Below, piece after piece: positions 1 to 9,125 of a stretch of DNA of 64,000 nucleotides. The notes under the pieces are model-generated. The model was not told where the DNA came from and made no database searches. It was given only the letters and a program-made list of their open reading frames with translations. Positions within the stretch are counted from its first letter, which is position 1, and each line of letters begins with the position of its first letter. The stretch comes from Lentimicrobium sp. Lineage in GTDB: Bacteria > Bacteroidota > Bacteroidia > Bacteroidales > Lentimicrobiaceae. The DNA lies in contig JAMLHF010000018.1 of NCBI GenBank assembly GCA_023957275.1, positions 1 through 64,000 of the forward strand. The letters run 5' to 3'. The translations under genes and the position numbers were made by a program.

Positions 1-65
1 CTGTTGCTGATTGCGGTAACTCAGAGGAGGAAGTGAGAATTTAAGGATGAGATGATTTGAGGATT

Positions 66-89
66 AGCTGATGAGCTGATGAGCTGATG
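66..89. repeat. Octamer tandem repeat, 3 x AGCTGATG
   Basis: Three exact consecutive copies of AGCTGATG occupy these 24 bases, preceded by degenerate GATGAGATGATTTGAGG sequence. It is a non-coding simple repeat. A second octamer array with a different unit lies just before etfB. Confidence 0.8.
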
Positions 90-325
90 TAACGCTGTGA
101 AACACAGAAATTTGTTTCGCAAAATGAAATGAAGCAAAGTGAAAATGCGGATCCTGTACTCTCAATACAACATATACAGATAATTTTATTGTTGAAACCG
201 GGGACTTCAAATAATTCCATAAGAAAAGACCGGGTTACGCATCAAACAAGTGTCTGAAATCCCACCACCATTGGCTGGGGAAGCCTAATCCGCATTCCGC
301 ACTCTGCAATCCGAAATCTCTCTTC

Positions 326-412
326 CCTCGTCCCTCGCCCCTAATCCCGGTCCCTGAGCGGCGGTTGTTGAGCGCAGCCGAAACAAGTCGAAGGGCCGTC
401 CCTCGTCCCCCC
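326..412. repeat. GAGGGRC-type repeat tracts around a GTCGAAG element
   Basis: On the minus strand this region reads GGGGCGAGGGACGAGG (326-341 on plus) and GGGGGACGAGGGACGGC (396-412), the same heptamer words that form a long array after purN at 14521-14611. Between the two tracts is a short segment with TTGAGCGCAGCCGAA and CAAGTCGAAG. The shared words at two distant sites suggest dispersed intergenic repeats. Confidence 0.5.
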
Positions 413-645
413 TTTCCGCAATCGTTTGCAAAAAATTCCGCATACAATACATCTATATTAGTAAATATGATTACCTTAGCGGCTGTAAGGCCGCAGAAGC
501 CTGCCCTTTTTCTTCGGTAAATCAGGGTATAGAATATCATGACCAAATGCAATAAAACCATGAAAAAGGCTGAACACATTGTTCAGTTTTCTTGTTTATC
601 AGGCATTTCAGGTATTTTATCAAAAAATTAACAAATTTCCCGGCT

Positions 646-1791
646 ATGAATTTTGAATTTTCGGAAGAGCAGTTGATGATTCAGCAGGCTGCCCGCGATT
701 ATGCCCAGCGCGAACTGATTAAAGACGTGATTGAGCGCGACACCCACGCCATTTATCCCACCGAACATGTGAAAGCCCTGTCGGAACTGGGTTTTATGGG
801 TATGCTGGTGGACCCGGAATACGATGGAGGCGGCATGGATACCGTATCATACGTACTGGCTATGGAAGAAATTTCAAAGGTTGACTCTTCGGTAAGCGTA
901 ATCATGTCGGTGAACAACTCCCTGGTTTGTTACGGAATAGAAAAATTCGGCACCGAAGCGCAAAAGGAAAAATTCCTGAAACCGTTGGCACGCGGAGAAA
1001 AAATCGGCGCCTTTCTGCTTTCGGAACCCGAAGCCGGATCGGATGCCACCTCACAACGCACCACGGCCGAAGACAAGGGGGATTATTACCTGCTCAACGG
1101 AACCAAAAACTGGATTACCAACGGAAATACTGCCGGCACTTACCTGGTGATTGCCCAAACCCATCCCGAAAAGGGGCACAAGGGAATCAACGTGCTTATC
1201 GTTGACCGCCATTCACCGGGCATCAGTGTTGGCCCGCATGAAGACAAAATGGGCATGCGCAGCTCCGACACCCATTCGGTCATGTTCAACGATGTAAAAG
1301 TACCTAAAGAAAACCGCATTGGTGAAGATGGATTTGGGTTCAAGTTCGCCATGAAGACCCTTGAAGGCGGAAGAATCGGCATTGCAGCCCAGGCCCTGGG
1401 CATTGCCTCGGGAGCGTTTGAACGGGCGGTTAAATATTCCAAGGAAAGAAAAGCATTCGGAACCGAAATTGCCAATCATCAATCGGTTGCCTTTAAGCTG
1501 GCAGATATGGCGGTTAAGATCGAAAATGCCCGCAACCTGTGCCTGAAGGCTGCCTGGCTGAAGGATCAGGGAAAACCTTACGGCTATGCCAGTGCCATGG
1601 CCAAATACTATGCCGCCGAAATTGCGATGGAAGTTACCACCCAGGCCGTTCAGATTCACGGTGGATACGGCTATGTAAAAGAATACCATGTGGAACGCCT
1701 GATGCGCGAAGCCAAACTCACACAAATCTACGAAGGAACCTCTGAAATTCAGCAAATCGTTATCTCACGGCAAGTCCTCAGTGAATTTTAG
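646..1791 (+). CDS. Acyl-CoA dehydrogenase, short-chain (butyryl-CoA dehydrogenase-like)
   Basis: A 381-residue flavoenzyme that oxidises a short acyl-CoA to the 2-enoyl-CoA, or runs in reverse in fermenters, passing electrons to ETF. The acyl-CoA dehydrogenase fold is complete: the FAD-loop motif LLSEPEAGSDA lies near residues 124-134, the second signature QIHGGYGYVKEYHVER near 335-351, and the catalytic base is Glu363 in QIYEGTSEIQ. The ATG at 646 (MNFEFSEEQ) matches the family N-terminus; an in-frame TTG at 592 would add 18 non-homologous residues. The ETF subunits follow at 1868 and 2639 on the same strand, so the three likely work together. Substrate chain length is inferred from family resemblance only. 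Confidence 0.95.
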   Translation: MNFEFSEEQLMIQQAARDYAQRELIKDVIERDTHAIYPTEHVKALSELGFMGMLVDPEYDGGGMDTVSYVLAMEEISKVDSSVSVIMSVNNSLVCYGIEKFGTEAQKEKFLKPLARGEKIGAFLLSEPEAGSDATSQRTTAEDKGDYYLLNGTKNWITNGNTAGTYLVIAQTHPEKGHKGINVLIVDRHSPGISVGPHEDKMGMRSSDTHSVMFNDVKVPKENRIGEDGFGFKFAMKTLEGGRIGIAAQALGIASGAFERAVKYSKERKAFGTEIANHQSVAFKLADMAVKIENARNLCLKAAWLKDQGKPYGYASAMAKYYAAEIAMEVTTQAVQIHGGYGYVKEYHVERLMREAKLTQIYEGTSEIQQIVISRQVLSEF

Positions 1792-1805
1792 ATTGCGGAA
1801 TGCGG

Positions 1806-1823
1806 TCCCGATGGCTATCGGGA
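1806..1823. repeat. Palindrome TCCCGAT-ggct-ATCGGGA
   Basis: Perfect 7-bp inverted repeat with a 4-base loop between acyl-CoA dehydrogenase and etfB, preceded by ATTGCGGAATGCGG, a word also seen in variant form at 289-300 and 27618-27655. It has no T-run, so it is more likely a dispersed intergenic palindrome than a terminator. Confidence 0.55.
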
Positions 1824-1838
1824 GCGGATTTATCCTCA

Positions 1839-1870
1839 AATCAACTAATTAACTAATCAACTAATCAATG
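1839..1870. repeat. Octamer tandem repeat running into the etfB start
   Basis: Four consecutive 8-bp units, AATCAACT, AATTAACT, AATCAACT and AATCAATG. The last contains the ATG of etfB at 1868. The array therefore forms the immediate 5' leader of etfB, where an A/T-rich translation start is expected in Bacteroidota. Confidence 0.75.
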
Positions 1871-2617
1871 AACATCCTTGTTTGTATAAGCAACGTTCCC
1901 GACACCACCACCCGCATCAAGTACAGTGCGGATATGAAATCGGTGGATTATTCGGGCGTGCAGTGGATCATCAATCCCTGGGACGAACTTGCCCTTACCC
2001 GTGCCATTGAGCTGAAAGAGGCCAATCCTGCACTGGTTCAGAAAATAACCGTAATAACAGCCGGTGGCGCCGATGCCGAGCCTACCCTGCGCAAAGCCCT
2101 GGCCTGCGGTGCCGACGACGCCATCAGGGTGGATGCTGCAGGCGGCGATTCGCTGTTTACTGCAACTCAGTTAGCACATGCCGTTAAAGGGGAACCTTTT
2201 GATGTAATCCTCTGTGGCATTGAGTCGAGCGACTACAACGGATCGGCCGTGGGTGGAATGCTTGCCGAACTGCTGGATTACAATTCCGTTTCAGCAGTCA
2301 GTTCGCTCAACCTCGAAGGAAACAGCGTTAAAGTAACCCGCGAAATTGACGGCGGCAAGCAGAGCATAGAAACCTCAGCACCGGTAGTTCTGATTGTACA
2401 GAAAGGAATTGCCATCAACCCGCGAATCCCTTCGATGCGCGGAATTATGACCGCCCGCACCAAACCCCTGAAAGTGGTGGCTGCAGCTGCTGCGGCTCCG
2501 GGCAGTAAGGTCGTCGGTTACCAGGCGCCTCCGCAGAAATCGGCCTGCAAGATGATTGACCCGGAAAATATGGATGAACTCGTTCACCTGCTGCACACCG
2601 AAGCCAGGGTTATTTAA
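1868..2617 (+). CDS. etfB: Electron transfer flavoprotein subunit beta
   Basis: A 249-residue ETF beta subunit, the partner of the alpha subunit encoded 21 bp downstream. The heterodimer carries FAD and accepts electrons from acyl-CoA dehydrogenases. The start MNILVCISNVPDTT, the NPWDELALTRAIELKE helix and the GIESSDYNGSAVGGMLAELL segment (about residues 116-136) are typical of the family, and the length is normal. The start codon lies in the last unit of an octamer repeat. Whether this ETF bifurcates electrons cannot be judged from the sequence alone. Confidence 0.95.
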   Translation: MNILVCISNVPDTTTRIKYSADMKSVDYSGVQWIINPWDELALTRAIELKEANPALVQKITVITAGGADAEPTLRKALACGADDAIRVDAAGGDSLFTATQLAHAVKGEPFDVILCGIESSDYNGSAVGGMLAELLDYNSVSAVSSLNLEGNSVKVTREIDGGKQSIETSAPVVLIVQKGIAINPRIPSMRGIMTARTKPLKVVAAAAAAPGSKVVGYQAPPQKSACKMIDPENMDELVHLLHTEARVI

Positions 2618-2638
2618 CCAACTTTAAATCAATACGAT

Positions 2639-3601
2639 ATGTCAGTACTCGTTTATATAGAAAACTGGAACGGCAAGTTCAAGAAGAGCACCTGCGAACT
2701 TGTTTCATACGGCAAACGTTTGGCCAACGGATTGGGTGGCAGTCTTACCCTTCTTTCCATAGGCAGGGTGGCTGAAGATGAATTGAAGAACCTCGGAGCC
2801 TATGGTGCCGGAAAAATACTTTCGGCAGAAACCGATGCTCCGCTTGACGATAAGGCTTATGCATCACTGATTGCCTCTGCTGCTCAAAACAGCGGGGCAA
2901 CACTGGTTGTAATGGCCCACAATGTAACCGGAAAAGCCCTTGCGCCCCGCGTGGCCGTGCGGCTGAATGCCGGACTGGTAAGTGCTGTGAACGGTCTGCC
3001 GGTTTCTTATCAGCCGTTTGTGGTAAGCAAAAAAGCCTTTTCGGGAAAGTCGCTGATGCAGGCTGAGATTACTTCCGATATTAAAGTCATCACCCTTTCG
3101 CAGAATACCGCCGGGATTGAAACATTTGCAGGAAATGCTGCGGTTGAAACCATGGATGCATCGGCAGTAACAAGCGGAATTAACGTATTGTCAACCGAGG
3201 TGCAAACCGGAAAAATATTGCTGAGTGAAGCCGATGTGGTGGTATCCGGAGGCCGTGGAATGCGCAGCGCCGACAACTGGAAACCCCTGGAAGAACTTGC
3301 AGGGGTGTTGGGTGCGGCTACCGCCTGTTCGAGGCCGGTTTCCGACGAGGGGTGGCGTCCGCATCACGAGCATGTGGGACAAACCGGTAAAGTGGTTGCC
3401 CCCAATCTTTATTTTGCGCTCGGAATATCAGGAGCCATTCAGCACCTGGCCGGCATCAGTTCATCGAAGGTAATTGTTGCCGTAAACAAAGACCCCGAAG
3501 CGCCCATTTTTTCCGCTGCCGACTATGGTATCGTTGGCGACCTGCAAACGGTGCTTCCAAAAATGACAGAAGCGTTCAGAAAGCTTAAAGCCTCATCATA
3601 A
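2639..3601 (+). CDS. etfA: Electron transfer flavoprotein subunit alpha
   Basis: A 320-residue ETF alpha subunit. The C-terminal FAD-binding domain (about residues 195-320) shows SGGRGM, then ACSRPVSDEGW, GQTGKVVAPNLYFALGISG and the end segment VNKDPEAPIFSAADYGIVGD, all diagnostic. It directly follows etfB and precedes a strong terminator at 3623-3657, so it closes the acyl-CoA dehydrogenase/ETF transcription unit. The N-terminal domain is shorter and more divergent, as is usual. Confidence 0.95.
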   Translation: MSVLVYIENWNGKFKKSTCELVSYGKRLANGLGGSLTLLSIGRVAEDELKNLGAYGAGKILSAETDAPLDDKAYASLIASAAQNSGATLVVMAHNVTGKALAPRVAVRLNAGLVSAVNGLPVSYQPFVVSKKAFSGKSLMQAEITSDIKVITLSQNTAGIETFAGNAAVETMDASAVTSGINVLSTEVQTGKILLSEADVVVSGGRGMRSADNWKPLEELAGVLGAATACSRPVSDEGWRPHHEHVGQTGKVVAPNLYFALGISGAIQHLAGISSSKVIVAVNKDPEAPIFSAADYGIVGDLQTVLPKMTEAFRKLKASS

Positions 3602-3622
3602 AGCTGCGTTGTACAAGAAATC

Positions 3623-3657
3623 AAAACCCCGGCACAATTTTGCGCCGGGGTTTTTTT
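3623..3657 (+). terminator. Rho-independent terminator after etfA
   Basis: Perfect 11-bp stem AAAACCCCGGC (3623-3633) with GCCGGGGTTTT (3644-3654), followed by a run of seven T (3651-3657). The A-run on the other side makes it potentially bidirectional, serving the convergent PKD gene that ends at 3681. Confidence 0.9.
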
Positions 3658-3680
3658 GGTATCAATCATCTATGGTCAGA

Positions 3681-6600
3681 TCATTGTTTAATGAATTTTC
3701 GCTGAACGGGCAGATATCCCTCTGATTTAATTTGAATTACATAAACACCTTTAACCAGGGCGCTGCTATTAACGGCGATCCGGTTAAAATTTCCGCTCAT
3801 GGCAGAGGATTCGCTGTAAATTATTCTGCCCCGGAGGTCTGTAATTGAAATCATTACAGTTCCGCTTACCGGGGCGTTCACATCAAGATAGAGCATTTCA
3901 CCAACCGGGTTGGGGTAAACATTTCCGGCTCCGGATTTGAGAAGATTGTTTTCATTGAGTCCCAGGGCGCTGATTTCGTTGGCTGAAACCACAAAGTTTA
4001 CACTTGCCTGAGCTGTTTCATCCGAAAGCATTACCACCATAACCTGGGTAGTTTTACCGGCCATTTCAGCATGAACGGTATATTCACCGAAAGGAAGATT
4101 GCTGAAAGTAAACGTGCCGTCGCTGTTTGAGAAGGTATAGGCAACAGGCAAACCTGTGCTGTTGAATAAAACGATTTCAACATTGGCGGCGGGGGTACCC
4201 CCTGATTTAAAATTACCGCTCCAGTTGATCGTTCCGGAAATACTTCCTGTACCTTGCGCCCAACTTGCCACAGAAACAAGGTTGACCGGATACCACCCGT
4301 TGGGCTCGCCTGTTGTAACTATGGTTGCTCCCTGCCAGGTGAGAGAACTTGTGTAATAAGTCGGCAGATAGTTAAAGAATGCAGGATCATCCGGCGTCAG
4401 CATAGCATAGATGTAGTATGACCCGGCAGGGACGCCGCCAAAGTTATAGATACCTCCGCTATCTACTTGTGATTGAGCGAAGTAGTAATTTGTTGCGCCT
4501 ATCAGCCACACTTCACCTGATTGCGCGGGTGCGTTTCCGGCAATGACGCTGCCTGAAATTGAACTTTCACCGGCAAAGTTGCCTGCAAAAATCTCCATAC
4601 AGAATGAGCTTTGGCAAAGGTTGGTCGAATCCCAGATGGTGAGACAGGCCGTATAAGTACCACCAGTGGTGTATGTATGTATAGGACTGAATTCATCAGA
4701 AACTGAACCGTCGCCAAACGACCATTGCTGGTTCGTAAATCCCGGTGCTGATGTATTGATAAACTGATAAGTGAGTGATGAATTCGTTGAGTCGGCCGGG
4801 TAAGCAAAGAATGAAGCCTGGCAGCCCGGCTGAATAATATCAACCCAAATCTCCTGACAGGTCTGATCCCAGCAGTTGTTCAGGGAGTCACTGATAGTAA
4901 GGCAGGCCCAATAGATGCCTGGCGCTGTATAAGTATGCACAGGATTGGCTTCAAACGATTGCTGGCCATCTCCGAAATCCCACAATCTGAATGAGTGATT
5001 GCCCTGCGACAGATCTGCAAAGTAATAGGTGTATCCAGCCGTATCGGGAACTGCTGACATCACCGCTTCACAGTTTCCGCCGCCGCCGGGGAATATCGCC
5101 TGACAACTGACGCCCGTGCAACTGTCGGCAGGGTTAGCTGAAACAGTGGTGAGGCATACATTATATACCATACCCCATGCAAATTGGAAAGTATGACTGA
5201 CCTGCTGACCGGTTGCGGTGGAACCATCCCCGAAATCCCAGAAATAGTCAGCCTGTCCGCCACTCAGCAGGTGACCCGTGAACAGGTAAGTGTTCCCGTC
5301 GTTGGTAAGCGCTTCAAAATAATTGTCGCACGGAGTCGGAATTTCAAAGAAAACCTCCTGACAGGATATGTAACTGCACGTTACGCCATCAGGCCCCGTG
5401 CCCGTTGTGGTCAGGCAAACCGTGTAAACCTGCGACGGGTCCGAAAAGCTATGCGAAACAACTTGTCCGGATGCGGTAGTTCCATCGCCGAAATCCCAGA
5501 TCCAGGATTCAATCTGATTGTTTGATTGTCCGTTCATTGCCCAGCCTTCGAAAGTGTATCCCGTGCCTGTTGAATCGGGATAATACCAGAAATAGCTTTC
5601 GCAGGGTGAAGGGAGGTAAATAAAGACCTCCTGGCAGGAAGTATAGGTGCATGGCTCATTATCCGGGCCTGTGCCGGAAGTGGTGAGGCATACGGTGTAT
5701 ATTTCATTAGGGTTGTCAAATGTATGTGTTACAGATTGGCCGGATGCGGTGGTTCCGTCGCCGAAATCCCATGTCCATGATTCAACCTGGCTGCCCATGG
5801 TATAGCCTTCGAAAGTGTAACCCGTGCCTGTTGAATCGGGATAATACCAGAAATAGCTTTCACAGGGAGAAGGGAAATAACTAAAAACTTCCTGGCACGA
5901 AACCGAGGTGCAGACATCTCCATTCAGGATGCTGGTTGTGGTCAGACACACATTATGGACCATATTGGTATCGGCAAACTGATGGAAAACAGTCTGTCCG
6001 TTTGCGGTTGTGCCATCACCGAAATCCCAGATATAGGACTCAGCCTCACCATTCATCACAAAGCCTTCAAAAGTATATCCTGTACCTGATGAATCAGGCA
6101 AGTACCAGAAATAATTTTCGCAGCCACCCGGGTTGATCGATCCTGCATCAACCGGCATACAGAAGCTGCTGTTGCATGAACTGTCGTTGCTGCTGATGAA
6201 AAGACAGGCGTTGTAAAGACCCGGTTCTGAATAGGTATGTACCGGGTTTTGTGCTGACGATGTATTCCCGTCGCCGAAATCCCAGAACCAGCTGTTGATT
6301 ATGACTCCCGGTGCCGGATAACTTTCATCGAAAAAACTGACCGTAAGCATATCGTTTGAGCCCGGCATATATCGGAACAAGGCAGTGCAACCTGATCCCA
6401 TATTGCCACAGATATTGAAATCCAGTACAAGTTGCTGCATGCCAGGCAGAAGGGCTGCACTCCGGCTAATCATTATTCCATTGCAATCAGCCGTGGTAAC
6501 AGTGACTGATCCCGGAGTACCTCCGTAAATATAAGGCAGGTTATCGGAATAATAACCTGCTCCGTCTGTAATTACTTCGTTGAAGTATCCGGGATAATTC

Positions 6601-6764
6601 ATACTGTCGACCGATATAAATACAGACTGATTGACGACCGGTTCGCCGGTCTGTTGGTTCAATACATGTCCTGAAAGGACAATATACGGTTGCTGACCAT
6701 AGGAATACACAATTCCCGTCATAAAGAGGAGCAGCAAAAGAGTCAGGTTTTTGATTTTTTTCAT
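3681..6764 (-). CDS. PKD-repeat surface protein with T9SS sorting domain
   Basis: A 1027-residue secreted protein. It has a signal peptide (about residues 1-24, ending near SYGQ), an N-terminal carboxypeptidase-regulatory-like beta domain (about 28-110), then seven PKD domains recognised by the W-D/S-FGDG core. Two further prealbumin-like regulatory domains follow (about 740-930), then a C-terminal T9SS tail beginning YPNPVGEMLYLDV and ending in KFIKQ. The PKD units are framed by conserved cysteines (VCLT…C…SCQE). Two middle units are near-identical at DNA level. The gene lies last in an apparent operon with a similar protein, a barrel/anti-sigma-like protein and a sigma factor. The role is inferred to be a cell-surface adhesin or matrix protein; the ligand is unknown. 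Confidence 0.85.
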   Translation of the reverse strand: MKKIKNLTLLLLLFMTGIVYSYGQQPYIVLSGHVLNQQTGEPVVNQSVFISVDSMNYPGYFNEVITDGAGYYSDNLPYIYGGTPGSVTVTTADCNGIMISRSAALLPGMQQLVLDFNICGNMGSGCTALFRYMPGSNDMLTVSFFDESYPAPGVIINSWFWDFGDGNTSSAQNPVHTYSEPGLYNACLFISSNDSSCNSSFCMPVDAGSINPGGCENYFWYLPDSSGTGYTFEGFVMNGEAESYIWDFGDGTTANGQTVFHQFADTNMVHNVCLTTTSILNGDVCTSVSCQEVFSYFPSPCESYFWYYPDSTGTGYTFEGYTMGSQVESWTWDFGDGTTASGQSVTHTFDNPNEIYTVCLTTSGTGPDNEPCTYTSCQEVFIYLPSPCESYFWYYPDSTGTGYTFEGWAMNGQSNNQIESWIWDFGDGTTASGQVVSHSFSDPSQVYTVCLTTTGTGPDGVTCSYISCQEVFFEIPTPCDNYFEALTNDGNTYLFTGHLLSGGQADYFWDFGDGSTATGQQVSHTFQFAWGMVYNVCLTTVSANPADSCTGVSCQAIFPGGGGNCEAVMSAVPDTAGYTYYFADLSQGNHSFRLWDFGDGQQSFEANPVHTYTAPGIYWACLTISDSLNNCWDQTCQEIWVDIIQPGCQASFFAYPADSTNSSLTYQFINTSAPGFTNQQWSFGDGSVSDEFSPIHTYTTGGTYTACLTIWDSTNLCQSSFCMEIFAGNFAGESSISGSVIAGNAPAQSGEVWLIGATNYYFAQSQVDSGGIYNFGGVPAGSYYIYAMLTPDDPAFFNYLPTYYTSSLTWQGATIVTTGEPNGWYPVNLVSVASWAQGTGSISGTINWSGNFKSGGTPAANVEIVLFNSTGLPVAYTFSNSDGTFTFSNLPFGEYTVHAEMAGKTTQVMVVMLSDETAQASVNFVVSANEISALGLNENNLLKSGAGNVYPNPVGEMLYLDVNAPVSGTVMISITDLRGRIIYSESSAMSGNFNRIAVNSSALVKGVYVIQIKSEGYLPVQRKFIKQ
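5544..5874. repeat. Recent 261-bp duplication inside the PKD gene
   Basis: A 70-base stretch at 5544-5613 recurs at 5805-5874 with three mismatches. The offset is 261 bp, exactly 87 codons or one PKD unit. A more diverged copy follows at about 6063. The in-frame period shows PKD copy number grows by tandem duplication. Confidence 0.85.
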
Positions 6765-6842
6765 GTTGTAAAGGATTACAAATAGGGTTAGTAAATCCGG
6801 CTTTCTTGTAAGACCCCGGATCCGGTTAAAGGTTGCTTTGTG

Positions 6843-9113
6843 CTAAGGCTTTTTTAAAAACTTTTTCACAATCGAAAATGTTCCATCAAGGCTTTTAAGA
6901 TGAATTAAATAGAATCCGGGAGTAAGCTTTTTAAGATCCAGCGTAATGGTTTGTTCACCTGCCGGCATAGCAAAATCCTGATGTATAAGCACAGAACCCG
7001 TTGCTGAGATTATTTCGCATTTCATTGCACTGTTGCGCGACGAATTCGTTCCAATATTCAAAAACTCATCAGCAGGGTTGGGGTAAAGTCTGATTTCGGG
7101 CCGGTCCGTCACTTCAGGATTATTCATCCCAAAAATACCCGAAGCCGATATTTCCAGTTGAATGTCAAGGGATTGATGCTGATATTCCGAAAGAATTACT
7201 TCAACGGTATTACTGAATTTTCCGGCAATCTCGGCTTTTACACTATATGTATCTATGGGAAGGCCGGTAAACCCGAAATTTCCGTCATCGTCAGTATGGA
7301 CATAATTCACAATCAGGTCATCATGAAACAGAAAAACGATGTTTCCTGCCATATCAAATGGGGAATTGTCAAGGCTTACCAGATTGCCTGAAATAGTTCC
7401 GGGCCCGGATTCCGGCATACTCGTCATATCCTGCATAAAAATATTGGCGTCAAATACATCATTGCCCTGCAATGTGACGGGTTGGGCCGATTGCCACGAA
7501 TAAGTTGAACCGCTGTAAGCCGGGATGTATGACATATAGGAGGGAGAGCCTTCAACCAATTCAGCATGGATCACATAATTGCCTTCCATAACGTCAAGGA
7601 AGTAAAAGTAGCCGTATTCATAGAAGAGGCCTGAAGCTACTTCAGTGAGTTTACTGCCGGTTTTTCTGAAAAGAGTAACCTTAGCGGTATCGTTCATAAA
7701 ATCCGGATTGTTGATCGGGAAATTACCGGCGAAAATCTGACCACCCAGATTACTGTATGCGGGAGTGGTAATTGTCTGACAAATGGTATGGGAGCAGTAC
7801 CCGGAATTTCCCTGCCCGCTGATGGTTAAACAAACATTATATGTTCCGCTTTCAGTATAAGTGTGCCCGGGATGCTGTACAAATGAAACCGCACCATCGC
7901 CGAAATCCCAGAACCAGCTGCTGATATTTGTTCCCTGTGATTCATCAATAAACCAGTAATGATTGATGTTTCCTGGGATTGAATCGGCCAGGGCCGTAAA
8001 AGCGGCCTGGCAGGCCGGGAGGGTATCCCCGACGGTTATATTGGTGCAGAACACATCGCTGCAACCGGTATAATTACTGAAGATCGTCATACAAACAGGG
8101 TAGATGCCGGGTTGCTGCCAGGTGTGCACTGCATGGTATTCGTGCGAAAAGGGACTGCCATCCCCAAAGTCCCAGATCACTTCAGTGAACGGACCTGTAG
8201 AAAGGTTGGTAAAGGTGTATGTCAGTCCCGCTGTGTGTTCATAGGAAAAATCAGCGTGGCAGTTTGGCAGGGTATCGCCAATCGTAATATAGTCGCAATA
8301 GGTATCCTGGCACTGGGTTGAATCATTTGAAATAGTCAGGCAAATCTGGAAAGTACCGGGCGCGCTCCAGCTATGGACCGGATTTTGTTCAACGGATGAA
8401 GTTCCATCCCCGAAATCCCAGAACCATGAGTTTGGATTTCCGGTTGAAAGATCGGAAAAAGAAACCGTCAATTCCTGTGGCAACCAGGCGAACATTGCCT
8501 GGCAGTCACCCTGATTACCGCCCGCCCACACATCGAGGCAGAATACACTCGCGCATCCTGCCATGGAATCAAGCATGGTAAGGCACACAGTGTAAATTCC
8601 CGGTTGGGCGTAAAGATGAACGGGCTCAAAGTCAGCAGATGTTTCACCATCGCCGAAGTCCCAGAGCCAGCGGGTGGAATAGGAGACAGGGGAGCTGAGA
8701 TTCGAAAATGTAATATATAGGGGATTCGCCGGTTGGTACTGAAATAAAAATGCAGCCTGGCAGCCCGGAAAAGAAGTGCAAATTTGAAAGTCAGCCTGAA
8801 TCTGTGCAGCATTGAACACCGGGAATGTCCGGGTTACATGCTCCTGCAGGCAATCTGTTACTGAAACGGTTATTGTCGCACTTGAATCAATGGACAGCAT
8901 ATCTAACAGGATAGAATAATATCCGTTATTATTTGTGATGGCAGTCAGTGGAGTCTGCCCGGAAGAGGGCAGAATGCTGACTTCTTTATCAGTCACTGCG
9001 AAGCCTGTTTCAAGCGAGGTAATGTAGCCTGAAACCTCCACCGGTATCTGTGCCTGTATAGTTGAAGAAACCATCAAAAGGAGTGATATAATCAGCAAAA
9101 CACGTGATTTCAT
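6843..9113 (-). CDS. PKD-repeat surface protein with T9SS sorting domain
   Basis: A 756-residue paralogue-like neighbour of the 1027-residue PKD protein. Signal peptide about residues 1-21 (ends IQAQ), an N-terminal regulatory-like beta domain (VEVSGYITSLETG…), four PKD domains with WDFGDG cores, two carboxypeptidase-regulatory-like domains (around 470-550 and 575-650) and a T9SS tail starting LYPNPADEFLNIG. Each PKD unit carries the same cysteine frame (VCLT…C…C…C). It starts 12 bp after the barrel protein gene and 78 bp before the next PKD gene, all on the same strand, which suggests co-transcription with the sigma factor upstream. Function is inferred as a surface adhesin or structural protein. 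Confidence 0.85.
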   Translation of the reverse strand: MKSRVLLIISLLLMVSSTIQAQIPVEVSGYITSLETGFAVTDKEVSILPSSGQTPLTAITNNNGYYSILLDMLSIDSSATITVSVTDCLQEHVTRTFPVFNAAQIQADFQICTSFPGCQAAFLFQYQPANPLYITFSNLSSPVSYSTRWLWDFGDGETSADFEPVHLYAQPGIYTVCLTMLDSMAGCASVFCLDVWAGGNQGDCQAMFAWLPQELTVSFSDLSTGNPNSWFWDFGDGTSSVEQNPVHSWSAPGTFQICLTISNDSTQCQDTYCDYITIGDTLPNCHADFSYEHTAGLTYTFTNLSTGPFTEVIWDFGDGSPFSHEYHAVHTWQQPGIYPVCMTIFSNYTGCSDVFCTNITVGDTLPACQAAFTALADSIPGNINHYWFIDESQGTNISSWFWDFGDGAVSFVQHPGHTYTESGTYNVCLTISGQGNSGYCSHTICQTITTPAYSNLGGQIFAGNFPINNPDFMNDTAKVTLFRKTGSKLTEVASGLFYEYGYFYFLDVMEGNYVIHAELVEGSPSYMSYIPAYSGSTYSWQSAQPVTLQGNDVFDANIFMQDMTSMPESGPGTISGNLVSLDNSPFDMAGNIVFLFHDDLIVNYVHTDDDGNFGFTGLPIDTYSVKAEIAGKFSNTVEVILSEYQHQSLDIQLEISASGIFGMNNPEVTDRPEIRLYPNPADEFLNIGTNSSRNSAMKCEIISATGSVLIHQDFAMPAGEQTITLDLKKLTPGFYLIHLKSLDGTFSIVKKFLKKP

Positions 9114-9125
9114 AATAAGTTGATT

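Larger units (their letters stand above)
1..645. other. Left-edge intergenic region with simple repeats
   Basis: No convincing gene is visible here. The first 36 bases can be read as the end of an open frame (…AVTQRRK then TGA at 34-36), so the 3' end of an upstream gene may be present, but another frame is also open to 42 and I cannot choose between them. The rest holds short repeats: an octamer array at 66-89, a tract at 289-320 made of CCGCATTCCGCA-like words, and GTCCCTCGTCCC-type words at 326-345 and 396-412 flanking a segment (about 365-395) with the TTGAGCGCAGCCGAA…GTCGAAG pattern. Open frames over this tract are repeat artefacts. Confidence 0.5.

Noticed and set aside
235..579. 114-residue minus-strand open frame before the acyl-CoA dehydrogenase
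   Set aside because: It covers repeat sequence, has an implausible composition and no recognisable domain.
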